Below, piece after piece: positions 25,876 through 35,509 of a DNA stretch of 64,000 nucleotides. The stretch is from assembly GCF_002906655.1 (NCBI RefSeq), contig NZ_CP025795.1, positions 1-64,000 of the forward strand, in the 5' to 3' direction. The position numbers and the translations under genes were made by a program. The notes under the pieces were generated by a model. It was not told the DNA's origin and ran no database searches. It was given only the letters and a program-made list of their open reading frames with translations. Each line of letters starts with the position of its first letter. Within the stretch, counting starts at the first letter, position 1. Source of the DNA: Vibrio hyugaensis (lineage in GTDB: Bacteria > Pseudomonadota > Gammaproteobacteria > Enterobacterales > Vibrionaceae).

Positions 25876-27564
25876 TTATTCATCATCCAATTGTTCGTAA
25901 ACGACTTCCCCGCGCAGCACCGTCATCAATATTCGAGCTTGGGCTATTTCTTCCGCTTTCAATTGGGTGATGTCTTGGTCCAACACCGCAAAATCCGCCG
26001 ATTTCCCGATATCGATTGAGCCAATTTCCTTTTCTAAGCCCAAGCTGTAAGCAGGATGAATCGTATAAGCATCAATCGCCGCTTCCACATTTGGCAACCC
26101 TGTATCCCCCATTAGCAAACTGTTGGAGATACCTAGGAGAGGATTCAAATCATGCACATTCCAATCACTGCTTAGTGTAACGTTAGCCTTGGTATCGTAA
26201 AGCGTACGCAGGTTCATCAATGCTCTGGCTCGCTTAGCCCCTAAGAAGGCTTCCGCCCATTGGTGATCGTGATACGCCACATAGTCTGAGCCGACTTGAA
26301 AGTCTGCCGTAACACCTAACTTGGCGAACCTTGGCACGTCTTTGCTGTTCACCAGTTCCACATGAGTCAAAGTGTAACGTCGCTGATTGCCCTGACTGCG
26401 CACCTTCTCAATCGCATCGAGTGATTCACGAATACCACCGTCACCGATAGCATGAATGTGCGCGCTATAACCAAGTTTATCGAGCTTGTTTAGCCATTCA
26501 GACATTGCTTGTGGCGAGATGTAATTCAACCCATACGGTGAATCAGGCAGGTAAGTATCAAGATAAGGTGCAAGGGTTTTGGCGGTACCATTGATGAAGA
26601 TGCCATCGTTGTACATTTTGACTTGGTTTACCAGTAACAAGCGAGAGGTGTCGTCGGACTGAATGCCTTTCAAATACGACAGTTGAGAGTTCATGCTGTC
26701 AGTCGGATAGATCCATGGTCGCAAAGAGACGCGAGCGGTCAGATCACCCCGCTTTTCGCTCTCTTTCCACACTTCATACCAACCTCGCTTCCAGTACATT
26801 CGCCCATCACCAATCGTAGTGATGCCATAGAGCGCCGCTTCTTCTAATCCGGTCAACAAGCCTTGGTAACTCACCGCAAATTGCGCACTCATGCTGTTCC
26901 AAGCCAGTTCCATCACTAAATCACCGGCGTTATCTAGCAAGATGCCATTCAACTCGCCTGTATCCGGATCTTTGAGAATGCGACCACCTTGAGGATCGGA
27001 CGTGCTTTTATCAATGTTCGCCGCTTTCAGCGCAGCCGAGCTAACCCACATCGAGTGAGAGGTTTGCTCCATTAACACCACAGGCGTATCAGGAAAAACC
27101 TCATCGATCACTTCGAGAGGAGTGCGCTGGTTTTCTTCTGACAAGGTTGCATCAAGCGTAAAACCGTAACCCATCAACCATTCGCCATCTTGGACAAACT
27201 CTTTACAGTCTTGCAGTTGTGGGATTTGCTCATCCAACAAGGTGCCAGCTTGCAACAAGCACGTACCGCCTGCTTCGGAAGCCGCCTCAAACACATGATT
27301 ATGGTTATCGACAAAGCCCGGCAACAAGTAGGTATCACTCAAATCCACCACTTCCGTGCCATCACCAACCCATGTTTGTGCCTTGGCTTTATCGCCAACA
27401 AAAGCAATCCGTCCGTCATGCACGGCGACAGCGTCTGCTTTTGGATGACCATAAATGCCAGCATTGATGTACACCACGTCTACGGTTTGCTCAGCAGCAT
27501 TCGCCCAAGCGCTAAACGCAGACAACAACGCAGCGCCAAGAATCAATCTATGAGGAGTTAACAT
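25876..27564 (-). CDS. Exported amidohydrolase (YtcJ-like)
   Basis: A 562-residue metal-dependent amidohydrolase of the YtcJ/AepA branch. A signal peptide (MLTPHRLILGAALLSAFSA, then WANA) directs export. Metal ligands are visible as HNH in VDNHNHVFEA, a later HIHAIGDGG and HVELV, and an Asp in SSDWNVHDLNP. The reaction is unknown; members hydrolyse amides or esters. I use ATG 27564 after GAAGG; a frame to 27606 would put the signal peptide inside the protein. Confidence 0.83.
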   Translation of the reverse strand: MLTPHRLILGAALLSAFSAWANAAEQTVDVVYINAGIYGHPKADAVAVHDGRIAFVGDKAKAQTWVGDGTEVVDLSDTYLLPGFVDNHNHVFEAASEAGGTCLLQAGTLLDEQIPQLQDCKEFVQDGEWLMGYGFTLDATLSEENQRTPLEVIDEVFPDTPVVLMEQTSHSMWVSSAALKAANIDKSTSDPQGGRILKDPDTGELNGILLDNAGDLVMELAWNSMSAQFAVSYQGLLTGLEEAALYGITTIGDGRMYWKRGWYEVWKESEKRGDLTARVSLRPWIYPTDSMNSQLSYLKGIQSDDTSRLLLVNQVKMYNDGIFINGTAKTLAPYLDTYLPDSPYGLNYISPQAMSEWLNKLDKLGYSAHIHAIGDGGIRESLDAIEKVRSQGNQRRYTLTHVELVNSKDVPRFAKLGVTADFQVGSDYVAYHDHQWAEAFLGAKRARALMNLRTLYDTKANVTLSSDWNVHDLNPLLGISNSLLMGDTGLPNVEAAIDAYTIHPAYSLGLEKEIGSIDIGKSADFAVLDQDITQLKAEEIAQARILMTVLRGEVVYEQLDDE

Positions 27565-27695
27565 GACACCTTCCGTTGTATTCGCTAACACATTGAGTAT
27601 ATGCAAATTGGTTTTTTTTTGCTGTCGGTGTCGTAATTTCTGTGGGGTTGGTTCAATATTACAGAATGGAAGGCCGTATAATCAAAGAGTGAACA

Positions 27696-27830
27696 ATGCG
27701 ACGATACGACCAAGGCGATTTATGTCCTCATTGTGGTTTGATCATGATGATGCCGACCGACCTCTCTAACCAATGTTTAGGGTGTGGTAAAGAGATTAAT
27801 CAGCCTCAAGAATCAGATGAAGATGAGTAA
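27696..27830 (+). CDS. 44-residue zinc-ribbon protein
   Basis: A short gene starting MRRYDQGDLCPHCG with a second pair CLGCGKE 18 residues later, a textbook CxxC...CxxC zinc ribbon, and an acidic tail ending SDEDE. Such mini-proteins are conserved in gammaproteobacteria but mostly uncharacterised. The ribosome site is weak (AGAG 6-7 nt upstream). It lies between two minus-strand genes. The paired CxxC motifs are strong evidence that it is real. Confidence 0.65.
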   Translation: MRRYDQGDLCPHCGLIMMMPTDLSNQCLGCGKEINQPQESDEDE

Positions 27831-27840
27831 GGAGCAGGTC

Positions 27841-28212
27841 TTACTCTGATTTGCTCACTTGTGTTTCCTTCACAAATAAGTACATCTCTTCTAGGTAATT
27901 GCCATTTGCGCAGCCCCAGTCGCTTACTTCAATAAATTCTTTTAGCAACTGATGACTCTCATCGCGAATCAGTTTTTGACGAAATGAGTTCCATCGAGCC
28001 AATTCCAAGCGGCTCTTGTTGGACACATAATGGTCGCCGTAGCTTTCGATAAGCTTGTTGTAGGCGCTCCAACGTTCTTCTGGCGTCACTCCTTCACTCA
28101 TAATGACGGCGCAGTTTTCCTCGATATTAAAGACTTGGTCATTGGTTGGTGTTGTTGCTGAACATCCCACCAAGGTTAGCCCCATTGTTAGAGCTACGAT
28201 TCTTGTTTTCAT
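27841..28212 (-). CDS. Hypothetical lipoprotein
   Basis: A 123-residue predicted lipoprotein. The signal MKTRIVALTMGLTLVGC has a lipobox (LVGC), so Cys17 would be lipidated. The body is charged, with Cys at about 33 and 99 that may pair. I recognise no family. I start at ATG 28212, after AAGGAAA, instead of 28239. It converges with the zinc-ribbon gene, the ends 10 bp apart. Confidence 0.7.
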   Translation of the reverse strand: MKTRIVALTMGLTLVGCSATTPTNDQVFNIEENCAVIMSEGVTPEERWSAYNKLIESYGDHYVSNKSRLELARWNSFRQKLIRDESHQLLKEFIEVSDWGCANGNYLEEMYLFVKETQVSKSE

Positions 28213-28301
28213 TATTGTTTTCCTTACTTTCAGCACCACTGCGAAAGACCGAATTTTATAAATAGAGAACGGCCATTACTAATCAAAAACGGAAAAATTT
28301 T

Positions 28302-28445
28302 GTGACTGACGTCTGCACATGTAAAAAGTGCGGTAAATTCCTGTTTACAAGCCATAAACATGGCAAATGGATTTCGCATTCCTTTCTGCTACTCATGCGT
28401 GCCATAATCAATGACGATAAAAACCTCAATAAAGCAAACATTTGA
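28302..28445 (+). CDS. Candidate 47-residue Cys/His-rich protein
   Basis: A GTG-initiated frame (GGA about 9 nt upstream) whose N-terminus carries CTCKKCGK followed by His18, His20 and His26, a plausible zinc site, then a hydrophobic stretch. It ends 9 nt before the M3 peptidase gene. It may be a leader to that operon. There is no family match I know of, and the start is weak. Confidence 0.35.
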   Translation: MTDVCTCKKCGKFLFTSHKHGKWISHSFLLLMRAIINDDKNLNKANI

Positions 28446-28454
28446 AGGATCAAA

Positions 28455-30302
28455 ATGACTGCAACGGAATACCTAAACGACCTCAACCAACGTTACCTCA
28501 CTATCCATCGCACCAAAGAAGACTTCTTTTGGGAAACCTACATGGGCATCAGCGACGACCACGATGGTTCGACAAAAGCACAAACCGCTTGGACAAATTT
28601 CTTAAGCAACGCCGAACAAATCTCAGCCATCAAAGCGCAACTTGAAGCAGCTGAAGCAATCGCTGATCCACAAGAGAAACAGCAAACGCAAATTGGTCTG
28701 CAAGGCTGGTTGGCAACGTTTGAATCGCATGCGATTGAAGGCGAACAAGCTCAAGCACAAAAGAATGCTCTGATTGCATTTGAAGCCGAGTTGTTCGAGA
28801 AAAAGCAAAATCACGTCCTGACGTTTACCAATGAAAACGGTGAACAAACCGAGGGCTCTTTGCCAGTATTGTCGTCGACCATCCGCGCCAATAATCACGA
28901 AGAAGTGCGTCAATCAGCACATCAAACGCTGCTCGACCTTGAGCAATGGTTGCTGCAAAACGGCTTTATTGAGCTGATCAAACTGCGTAATCAATTCGCA
29001 CGTTCTTTGGGCTACGAAACCTTCTTTGACTACTCAGTGAAGAAGACGGAAAAGATGAGCTCAGAGCAACTGTTCAGCATCTTGGATGACTTTGAACAAC
29101 GCACGCGCGATGCGCACCTAAGCAGCTTGGCAAATCTTGCTGAGCAGAAAGGTCAAAGCGCACTGACTGGCTACAACTTTGTGTACTCGTTCGCGGGTGA
29201 TGTCATGCGTGACCTTGACCCGTACGTACCGTTCTCAAAATCGCTGCGTCGCTGGGTAGCATCATTCGGTCGCCTAAACATCGAATACTCAGGCGCAGAA
29301 CTGACGCTAGACCTGCTTGACCGCAAAGGCAAATACCCGAACGGTTTCTGCCATGGTCCTATCCCATCGTTCTACAACCAAGGCGAATGGGTTGCGGCGC
29401 AGGTGAACTTCACCAGTAACGCGAAACCAGACCAAGTTGGTAGCGGCTACGATGGCATCAATACTCTATTCCACGAAGGTGGTCACGCTGCGCACTTCGC
29501 TAACGTGAAGATGAACGCGCCGTGTTTCTCTCAAGAGTTCGCACCAACTTCCATGGCATATGCAGAAACACAATCCATGTTCTGTGACAGCCTGTTGACC
29601 GATGCCGATTGGCTAAAACAATACGCGTTGGACGCAGAAGGTAATCCAGTACCGGATGAGATCATCCAAGCGATGATCAACAGTCGCCAGCCATTCAAAG
29701 CGTACGAAGAGCGTAGCATTTTGGTCGTGCCGTATTTTGAACGTGCGCTTTACCAATTAAGCGATGAAGAACTGACGCCAGAGCGCATCACTAAGCTCGC
29801 GCGCGATTGTGAAAAGCAAATCCTTGGTTTGGAGTGCAGCCCACGCCCATTGATGGCAATTCCACACCTTCTGTCTGATGAAGCAGCGTGTGCCTACCAC
29901 GGTTACTTGCTAGCGCACATGGCGGTTTACCAGACTCGAGCTTACTTCCTCGACAAGTTTGGCTACCTAACTGACAACCCAGAGATTGGTCCGCTACTGG
30001 CGAAACATTACTGGCATGCGGGTAACCACCTATCGCACAACGAGACTATCGTTAGCCTAACAGGTGAAGGCTTTAACGCTAAGTATCTGGCAGACGTGTG
30101 TAACCTATCGCCAGAACAAGCATGGGACGTACAACAGAAGAAAATTGCCTCGCTGCAAACTCGTGAACGTGCCCCAGTGGCGTCTTTAAATGCCAGCATC
30201 AAAGTGGTCGATGGCAGCAAAGAGCTTGCAAGCAACTCGGTCTCAGACGAGCAGATGTGCGATCAGTTTGAGCGCTACATCCAAGAGACTTACGGTCGAT
30301 AA
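28455..30302 (+). CDS. M3 family oligoendopeptidase
   Basis: A 615-residue cytoplasmic zinc oligopeptidase. The active site HEGGH is at residues 340-344 and the third zinc ligand is probably Glu371 in YAETQSMF. Length and the long helical N-terminal half match PepF/M3B oligopeptidases, which trim short peptides in the cytosol. AAGGATCAAA precedes the ATG. Monocistronic; repeat copy C follows. Confidence 0.9.
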   Translation: MTATEYLNDLNQRYLTIHRTKEDFFWETYMGISDDHDGSTKAQTAWTNFLSNAEQISAIKAQLEAAEAIADPQEKQQTQIGLQGWLATFESHAIEGEQAQAQKNALIAFEAELFEKKQNHVLTFTNENGEQTEGSLPVLSSTIRANNHEEVRQSAHQTLLDLEQWLLQNGFIELIKLRNQFARSLGYETFFDYSVKKTEKMSSEQLFSILDDFEQRTRDAHLSSLANLAEQKGQSALTGYNFVYSFAGDVMRDLDPYVPFSKSLRRWVASFGRLNIEYSGAELTLDLLDRKGKYPNGFCHGPIPSFYNQGEWVAAQVNFTSNAKPDQVGSGYDGINTLFHEGGHAAHFANVKMNAPCFSQEFAPTSMAYAETQSMFCDSLLTDADWLKQYALDAEGNPVPDEIIQAMINSRQPFKAYEERSILVVPYFERALYQLSDEELTPERITKLARDCEKQILGLECSPRPLMAIPHLLSDEAACAYHGYLLAHMAVYQTRAYFLDKFGYLTDNPEIGPLLAKHYWHAGNHLSHNETIVSLTGEGFNAKYLADVCNLSPEQAWDVQQKKIASLQTRERAPVASLNASIKVVDGSKELASNSVSDEQMCDQFERYIQETYGR

Positions 30303-30324
30303 GCGAAACCAAGCGCTGGGGGGG

Positions 30325-30605
30325 ATACCCAAGTAACCTCGAGATGCTAGGTTCAGCGAGAATGACTTGGTTTGTAGACGCGGCGGCGATTTAAAGGTTT
30401 AGTGGGCCTAAATCAAGAATCGGCAACAAAGTATACAAGCCAAGACCCTTACTATTTGCAAAGAGTGCCCTTTGGGAGCGTGTCATTGACCCGATTGCTG
30501 CGTCAAACAACTTGGAAAGAGGTGGCTATTACACTGCGTTGTTTTCCTTATTCTCGAATCAATGACAACGCTCTGAATCCTGCATCTTGAAGTCACTTGG
30601 GTATA
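30325..30605 (+). repeat. TIR-bounded intergenic repeat, copy C (281 bp)
   Basis: Same element and orientation as copy A: left end ATACCCAAGTAACCTCGAG, right end GAAGTCACTTGGGTATA. Compared with copies A and B it lacks about 20 bp near the right end (after GTTTTCCTT). It fills the gap between the peptidase and DUF924 genes and ends 34 bp before the DUF924 start. Confidence 0.87.
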
Positions 30606-30639
30606 TACTCCTAGCTCTTTTTCTATCAGGGAAGCAACC

Positions 30640-31176
30640 ATGTACCAAGATATCCTGACTTTCTGGTTTGAAGAACTGGAACCAAAAGACTGGTTTGTGA
30701 GTAATGCCTACGTCGATAAACAAATCGAAACTCGCTTTCTCACCACCTTAGAACAAGCCGCTCAATCTGAGTTGTTTGGCTGGCGAGACACAGCGCAAGG
30801 CCGTCTGGCAGAGATCATCGTGCTCGACCAATTCTCTCGCAACGTTTACCGCAATACGCCAAAAGCGTTCGCTCAAGATGCTCTCGCACTTGCCTTGGCA
30901 CAAGAGACGATTCGTTTAGGATTGGACCAAGAATTGACGGACGTTGAACGCAGCTTCTTGTACATGCCATTTATGCACAGTGAGTCTAAGCGGATTCATG
31001 AAGAGGCAGAGAAGCTGTTCAAAGCACTGGGTAGAGAATCGAACCACGAGTTCGAACTAAAGCATAAAGTGATCATTGATCGCTTCGGTCGCTACCCACA
31101 CCGCAATGCGATTTTAGGCCGCGATAGCACCGCAGAAGAAGTGGAATTCTTACAGCAGCCGGGTTCTAGTTTCTAG
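30640..31176 (+). CDS. DUF924 family protein
   Basis: A 178-residue helical protein of the DUF924 family. Hallmarks are the start ILTFWFEELEPKDWF, the LAEIIVLDQFSRNVYR box (about 56-71), FLYMPFMHSE, and the end RFGRYPHRNAILGR. The fold is TPR-like; function unknown. Its promoter must lie within or beyond repeat copy C. Confidence 0.9.
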   Translation: MYQDILTFWFEELEPKDWFVSNAYVDKQIETRFLTTLEQAAQSELFGWRDTAQGRLAEIIVLDQFSRNVYRNTPKAFAQDALALALAQETIRLGLDQELTDVERSFLYMPFMHSESKRIHEEAEKLFKALGRESNHEFELKHKVIIDRFGRYPHRNAILGRDSTAEEVEFLQQPGSSF

Positions 31177-31215
31177 GCGTACATAGTTCTGTGCATAGCA
31201 GGCCACCCTAAAATG

Positions 31216-31247
31216 CACAAAGCCTTTTGCTCTTTTAAGGCTTTGTG
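31216..31247. terminator. Stem-loop after the DUF924 gene
   Basis: CACAAAGCCTT / AAGGCTTTGTG perfect 11-bp stem with a T-rich loop. The trailing T-run is short, so termination is likely but less certain. Confidence 0.6.
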
Positions 31248-31324
31248 TATCGTACTTGCCTTACGCAGCTTATTTAGCTAGTGCACGACTTCAAATGACC
31301 CACTCTAAATATTAAGGTAACGCA

Positions 31325-31642
31325 ATGATCACATGGCCTTGTTTGCTCAAACTCGATGGCGACGACGAACTGGTGTATTTAGATTCGCCAGAGCAGTTAA
31401 ATGCCGAATGCCAAGCGTTGATTTGGGGTCAAGATGACATGGTGATTGATACGCAAGGTCATTGCTATGCATTACAAGCGGGCGCTAACAGCACAGTGGA
31501 ATTAAGCCTTTTGCCACAGACATTGAACGTGCAGCAAGTGACAGAGCTGATTCAAAAACACGAGTTCAGCAAGGCACAACGTTGCATCATCAAAATCCAA
31601 TTTTTGTCTGTCCAGCAAGCGATTGCAGCGTTGGTTGAATGA
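31325..31642 (+). CDS. DUF4144 domain protein
   Basis: A 105-residue acidic protein starting MITWPCLLKLDGDDEL, which I associate with the DUF4144 family of marine gammaproteobacteria. No signal, membrane segment or catalytic motif is seen. AAGG precedes the ATG. Function unknown; family assigned from memory. Confidence 0.7.
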   Translation: MITWPCLLKLDGDDELVYLDSPEQLNAECQALIWGQDDMVIDTQGHCYALQAGANSTVELSLLPQTLNVQQVTELIQKHEFSKAQRCIIKIQFLSVQQAIAALVE

Positions 31643-31734
31643 GGCTGTAAAACTCAGTTTGCTGCTATACATCATTATCCCTCCCCCAATTTTTGCTAGC
31701 CTGTTGTTGGGTGTGCTTAACGAAAGGGGAAGTA

Positions 31735-32991
31735 ATGAACAACATCGTATTGGTATTTGGTGGATTGGGGAACGCTAAGTCGTCTGTGGTCGGTTTGTAT
31801 GAGAACCTTCTGCACACCTTAAGTTCTCGCTTTGATGTGGTCGCCATTGACCCAGCCGTTCACGAACCATGCGAGTCAAAATTAGCTTCACAGTTTCAAT
31901 TCCCTTATTCCGCTCGCTACGCAGATCTTGATGCGTTTTTACAAGCTCATAGGCAATCTCAAGTTGCTGCTGTCTTCGTTCTAACACCTGCAGGCACACA
32001 TCTCTCCATCATTGAGCAAGTCAGTGGCGCGCTCGACATTCAAAACCTGTTGTTTGTGGTTGAGAAACCGTCCTTCTCCTTGGCTGAAATCAACAAAGGC
32101 TTTAACCAAGTCATCCCCGAACTAAAACGTCGCGGAGCGCAATTTTACTTTATCGATACCGCTTTGGTTTCTCCTTCATTGGAAGCGCTCTTCACTGATT
32201 CATCTATCGCACTACCTGATTCTGCCCCGCGCAAGATCATCGCGATTGCTGCCGACAACCCCATCGACAGTCATGAAGCAATCCAAGACTTCCGTTTTGA
32301 AAACCGAATTGAGTTACTCAACACCAGAAAGCTACTTAACTTAGCCACCAGCGGCGGCGGAGGTTATGGCTTTGATATGGGCATCCACGCGATTGCTGGG
32401 CTAGTTCGCTACCTGCATAAATTCGGCTTAGAAGACTCACAGGTTGAACTAAAACACGTCCGTGCCGAACGTATTAACGAGTCGCAATTGGAGTACACAC
32501 AGGGCGCTGAAACTCATCTCTATGTCGAAGGCGAACTCACGTCGACCGAAGGCAATATTGAGATAGTGATTGAGGCAGGAAAAGCCGGTGATATCTGGGA
32601 CAGAAGATTAGAACTGCACTATCCAGAGCGCGTCATTGCGATTGGTTTTGGCACACTCAAGCATCCTCCCTATCTGTGGGAGAGAAGCCCCGATGGCATC
32701 AAGAGCACCACATTTGATGTCTTTGGCTCAGGTTATGCGATGCACTTTAACGATATCCTCTACGCGCTTGGTTTTGATGCAGAGCCTTTACTCTCACAAC
32801 AAGAAAGCGAAGCTTTGATGTCACACTCCATGAACTTGCTGCGCAGCGTATTTAACGCCATCGGCGATACCCATCAAGTTCGCGAACAAAACATTGCCGA
32901 GGTTGATGCACACACACCCAAATACCTGTCAGAAGCAGAGCTAGAGATTCGGGCAGAGCTTAGCCGATACCTCAACAGTTTGATTGTTTAA
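31735..32991 (+). CDS. Gfo/Idh/MocA-like oxidoreductase
   Basis: A 418-residue protein with a Rossmann-like start (MNNIVLVFGGLGNAKS), the family's EKPSF signature near residue 105 (EKP), and a C-terminal substrate domain with GGGGYGFDMGIHAIAGL, the usual GG..DxGxH pattern. These enzymes oxidise or reduce sugars with NAD(P). The nucleotide loop is atypical (GGLGNA). I start at ATG 31735, after AGGGGAAG. The substrate is unknown. Confidence 0.75.
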   Translation: MNNIVLVFGGLGNAKSSVVGLYENLLHTLSSRFDVVAIDPAVHEPCESKLASQFQFPYSARYADLDAFLQAHRQSQVAAVFVLTPAGTHLSIIEQVSGALDIQNLLFVVEKPSFSLAEINKGFNQVIPELKRRGAQFYFIDTALVSPSLEALFTDSSIALPDSAPRKIIAIAADNPIDSHEAIQDFRFENRIELLNTRKLLNLATSGGGGYGFDMGIHAIAGLVRYLHKFGLEDSQVELKHVRAERINESQLEYTQGAETHLYVEGELTSTEGNIEIVIEAGKAGDIWDRRLELHYPERVIAIGFGTLKHPPYLWERSPDGIKSTTFDVFGSGYAMHFNDILYALGFDAEPLLSQQESEALMSHSMNLLRSVFNAIGDTHQVREQNIAEVDAHTPKYLSEAELEIRAELSRYLNSLIV

Positions 32992-33085
32992 GTAGGCAAC
33001 GAGTCACTATTTCTGGCTCAATTCAATTAAGTGATATAGTTTCTATTCATACCCTTCAATTTGTAAGTTGAATGATAGGAATATC

Positions 33086-34023
33086 ATGATAAATCTATCC
33101 CACTTAATCAAAAATGATATGAACCTGCTGATTTGTCTGTACGTTTTACTTCAAGAACGCAGCGTGAGCAGAACCGCAGAGAAACTGTTCTTATCTCAAT
33201 CGGCCGTCAGTAAACAGCTTACTAAATTGCGCCAAGAGTTTGATGACCCTTATTCGAGCGAGAATCCAAAGGTTTATTGCCGACCCCAAAAGCGCTGGCA
33301 TTAGAAAGCAAGCTGCAACAAATCCTGATGCAAATTGATCAGCTTCGTGAACCAGAAGAATTTGACCCAGAATGCTCGACTCGCGTTTTCAGTATCGATC
33401 TTATTGAAACCGCCTACTCCACGATTTACCCACGTTTTCTGCCTCAAGCGTTGTCTAGTGCGCCAAAGATAACCATCAAAAGTGCAGATTGGAGTAACAG
33501 CAGCATTACTCGATTACAGAGAAGAGAGATCGATTTTGGTGTGGGTATCTTTGAGTTTGATGATCGTTCTAAAACCCATGTCGATACCATCCCTGACACT
33601 CTAAATTACGCGGAACTGATGCGTGACACCTCGGCGTGTATCTTGAGAAAAGGACACCCAGCATTAGAGGAAGAATGGAATCTCGACGCATTCCTGAAGT
33701 ACCGCCATATCCAAGTCATCACTGGCGGTGTGTCTAGCTGGCTATTACATGAGGTGCTCGACACTCAACGCTTGCGCATCGACAACGCCGTCAACATGTC
33801 CGACATTTCCAGCGCGGTGAAACTGTGTGAGAAGAGCGACTTGATACTGACTTACCCTTACAAAAGCATCCGCGAGTTCGAAGGTAAATCGGACATTGTG
33901 ATCAAACCGCTCCCAATAAAAATGGAACCAGGTGGGTTCTTTCTACTTTGGAACAAGCAACTCGACAATGACCCAAGCCATAAATGGCTAAGAGAGCTCA
34001 TCGTCAGTCAGTCTTATGCCTAA
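33086..34023 (+). pseudogene. LysR family regulator, frameshifted
   Basis: The first part (from ATG 33086) encodes a typical LysR HTH (LLQERSVSRTAEKLFLSQSAVSKQLTKLRQEFDDP). At about 33250 the frame breaks. In the next frame the sequence continues exactly as a LysR should, FERESKGLLPTPKALALE, then a full effector domain to 34023. One extra T in CCCTTATTC would restore a 312-residue protein. So this is a single-base deletion in a T run, either a true recent pseudogene or a sequencing error. The effector domain could in principle be translated alone but would not bind DNA. Confidence 0.88.
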
Positions 34024-34058
34024 TCACAAAGCCTTTAATCAAAGTAGAAAGTACAAAG

Positions 34059-34505
34059 CTATGAGTTGATGTACTTTAAATGAACATTCAAACGCCAAAA
34101 GTAGAGTGCTTGCAAAGCGATAACAGAGAATGTCGAAAGTAATTCAACAATAAAATAATGTTGAGCGCCAAAGTCGAGAGAGACGATAGCCATCCCAACA
34201 AGCACAGATAAAGCGACAAACCTAAACGACAAAGGGATAGATAAAGCGATAGAGCGAAGAATGTAGGTTTTACCATCTCTATTATTCGTTCTATACGTGA
34301 CAACTACACCCAAAATTGACACGACTAAGATACCAATAGCCTCGGTTATCATAACTTCATTGCTTACATACGGCGCCAAGAACATCAAGTACGGTGTCAC
34401 CGTATAAAAGATTAAGAATATTAAAGCGTATTTAATCCAATCACTGTCTGGCACTTTGTTGTCTTTTAGTTCCTCAGACAGCTTTGATGTTTTCCAAATG
34501 TACAA
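34059..34505 (-). CDS. Hypothetical four-TM membrane protein
   Basis: A 148-residue protein with a charged N-terminal 25 residues and about four hydrophobic helices (roughly 26-46, 51-70, 83-105, 115-140). I recognise no family. It converges with the broken LysR gene. The long A/T-rich region upstream would hold its promoter. Confidence 0.6.
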   Translation of the reverse strand: MYIWKTSKLSEELKDNKVPDSDWIKYALIFLIFYTVTPYLMFLAPYVSNEVMITEAIGILVVSILGVVVTYRTNNRDGKTYILRSIALSIPLSFRFVALSVLVGMAIVSLDFGAQHYFIVELLSTFSVIALQALYFWRLNVHLKYINS

Positions 34506-34868
34506 ATTATTATTCCTTTTTATGTGAGCTCAGATTAAAGGCTCGCCTAAAACCCTAACTACCAACGTTAAAACACAACTAGTTAATATCAATAAAAACA
34601 GATAACTAGCAGTAACTTCGGCCAGAATTTTACCTCACCAAACCATTCACGATCGATATAAAACAACCCAAAACACAAAGAAATTTATAAGATAGCCATT
34701 TAATAAGCATGCAGGATACGCTTGTTTACCCTTCTCTCTGCCATTTAATAACAAAAAATTATTATCTTAAAAATTATTGATAATTTCATGTAATCAAAAT
34801 TTCTCCATATACTCACCTCCATCGAAACGAAACACGAATTAAACATCACAGTTTTTTGGAGCAGAATT
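34506..34868. other. A/T-rich non-coding interval
   Basis: Divergent promoter region of the membrane protein and VOC gene. It is markedly A/T-rich (for example TTATTATCTTAAAAATTATT). I see no gene or RNA. TTTTTTGGAGCAG supplies the VOC ribosome site at the right end. Confidence 0.6.
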
Positions 34869-35360
34869 ATGAAAATGAATCACGTAGGCATCATGGTTGG
34901 CGATATGGACAAAGCAGTAGAGTTCTACACTAAAGCGCTTGGTCTTCGCATCGTAATGAACAACACAAAAGTTATCGAAGAGCGCGAATCAGCAATCGGT
35001 CGTATGTGTATCGCCGTATTCGGTGAAGGCTTCAAAGGCTTCAATATCGCTCACCTAGTGACATCTGACGGCATCGGCGTTGAGCTATTTGAAATGAAAG
35101 AGCGTCAAGAGCGTCACGAAGTAGACTTCTCTCGCCTAGGCATCTTCCACTTCTGTCTACAAGTAGCGAAAGAGCAGTTCCCACAAACTATCAAACGTAT
35201 TGAAGAGTTTGGCGGTAAAGCTCGCATGGACATCATGCGCTACCACCCAGAAGACGACAACAAACAAGCTCAAATGATCTACATGGAAGACCCGTTTGGT
35301 AACCTATTCGAGCTTTACTCACACACTTACGAAGAAACTTACGCGTCTGATTACGAATAA
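34869..35360 (+). CDS. VOC family (glyoxalase-like) metalloprotein
   Basis: A 163-residue protein of the vicinal oxygen chelate superfamily with two beta-alpha-beta-beta-beta units. Likely metal ligands are His5 (MNHVGIMV), Glu in GVELFEM, His in IFHFCLQV and Glu in GNLFELYSH. The gene uses frequent optimal codons, suggesting strong expression, and has a strong GGAG site and terminator. The reaction is not predictable. Confidence 0.85.
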   Translation: MKMNHVGIMVGDMDKAVEFYTKALGLRIVMNNTKVIEERESAIGRMCIAVFGEGFKGFNIAHLVTSDGIGVELFEMKERQERHEVDFSRLGIFHFCLQVAKEQFPQTIKRIEEFGGKARMDIMRYHPEDDNKQAQMIYMEDPFGNLFELYSHTYEETYASDYE

Positions 35361-35379
35361 TTGAATGCTTAAGAATCAG

Positions 35380-35411
35380 AAAGGGTTGGCCTAGTGCCAA
35401 CCCTTTTTTTA
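35380..35411 (+). terminator. Rho-independent terminator after the VOC gene
   Basis: AAGGGTTGGC / GCCAACCCTT perfect 10-bp stem, 4-5-nt loop, then TTTTTT. It isolates the next gene transcriptionally. Confidence 0.93.
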
Positions 35412-35509
35412 TTAAACTCATCTCTTATGATCTCAATCGATATACAGAATGACAACCCAATATATTATTGGTTTTTCCTATTTATCATTAATACATTGAG
35501 GCTTAAACA

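Noticed and set aside
33277..34023. A separate gene for the LysR effector domain
   Set aside because: It joins seamlessly to the upstream HTH with one added base, so it is part of a frameshifted gene.
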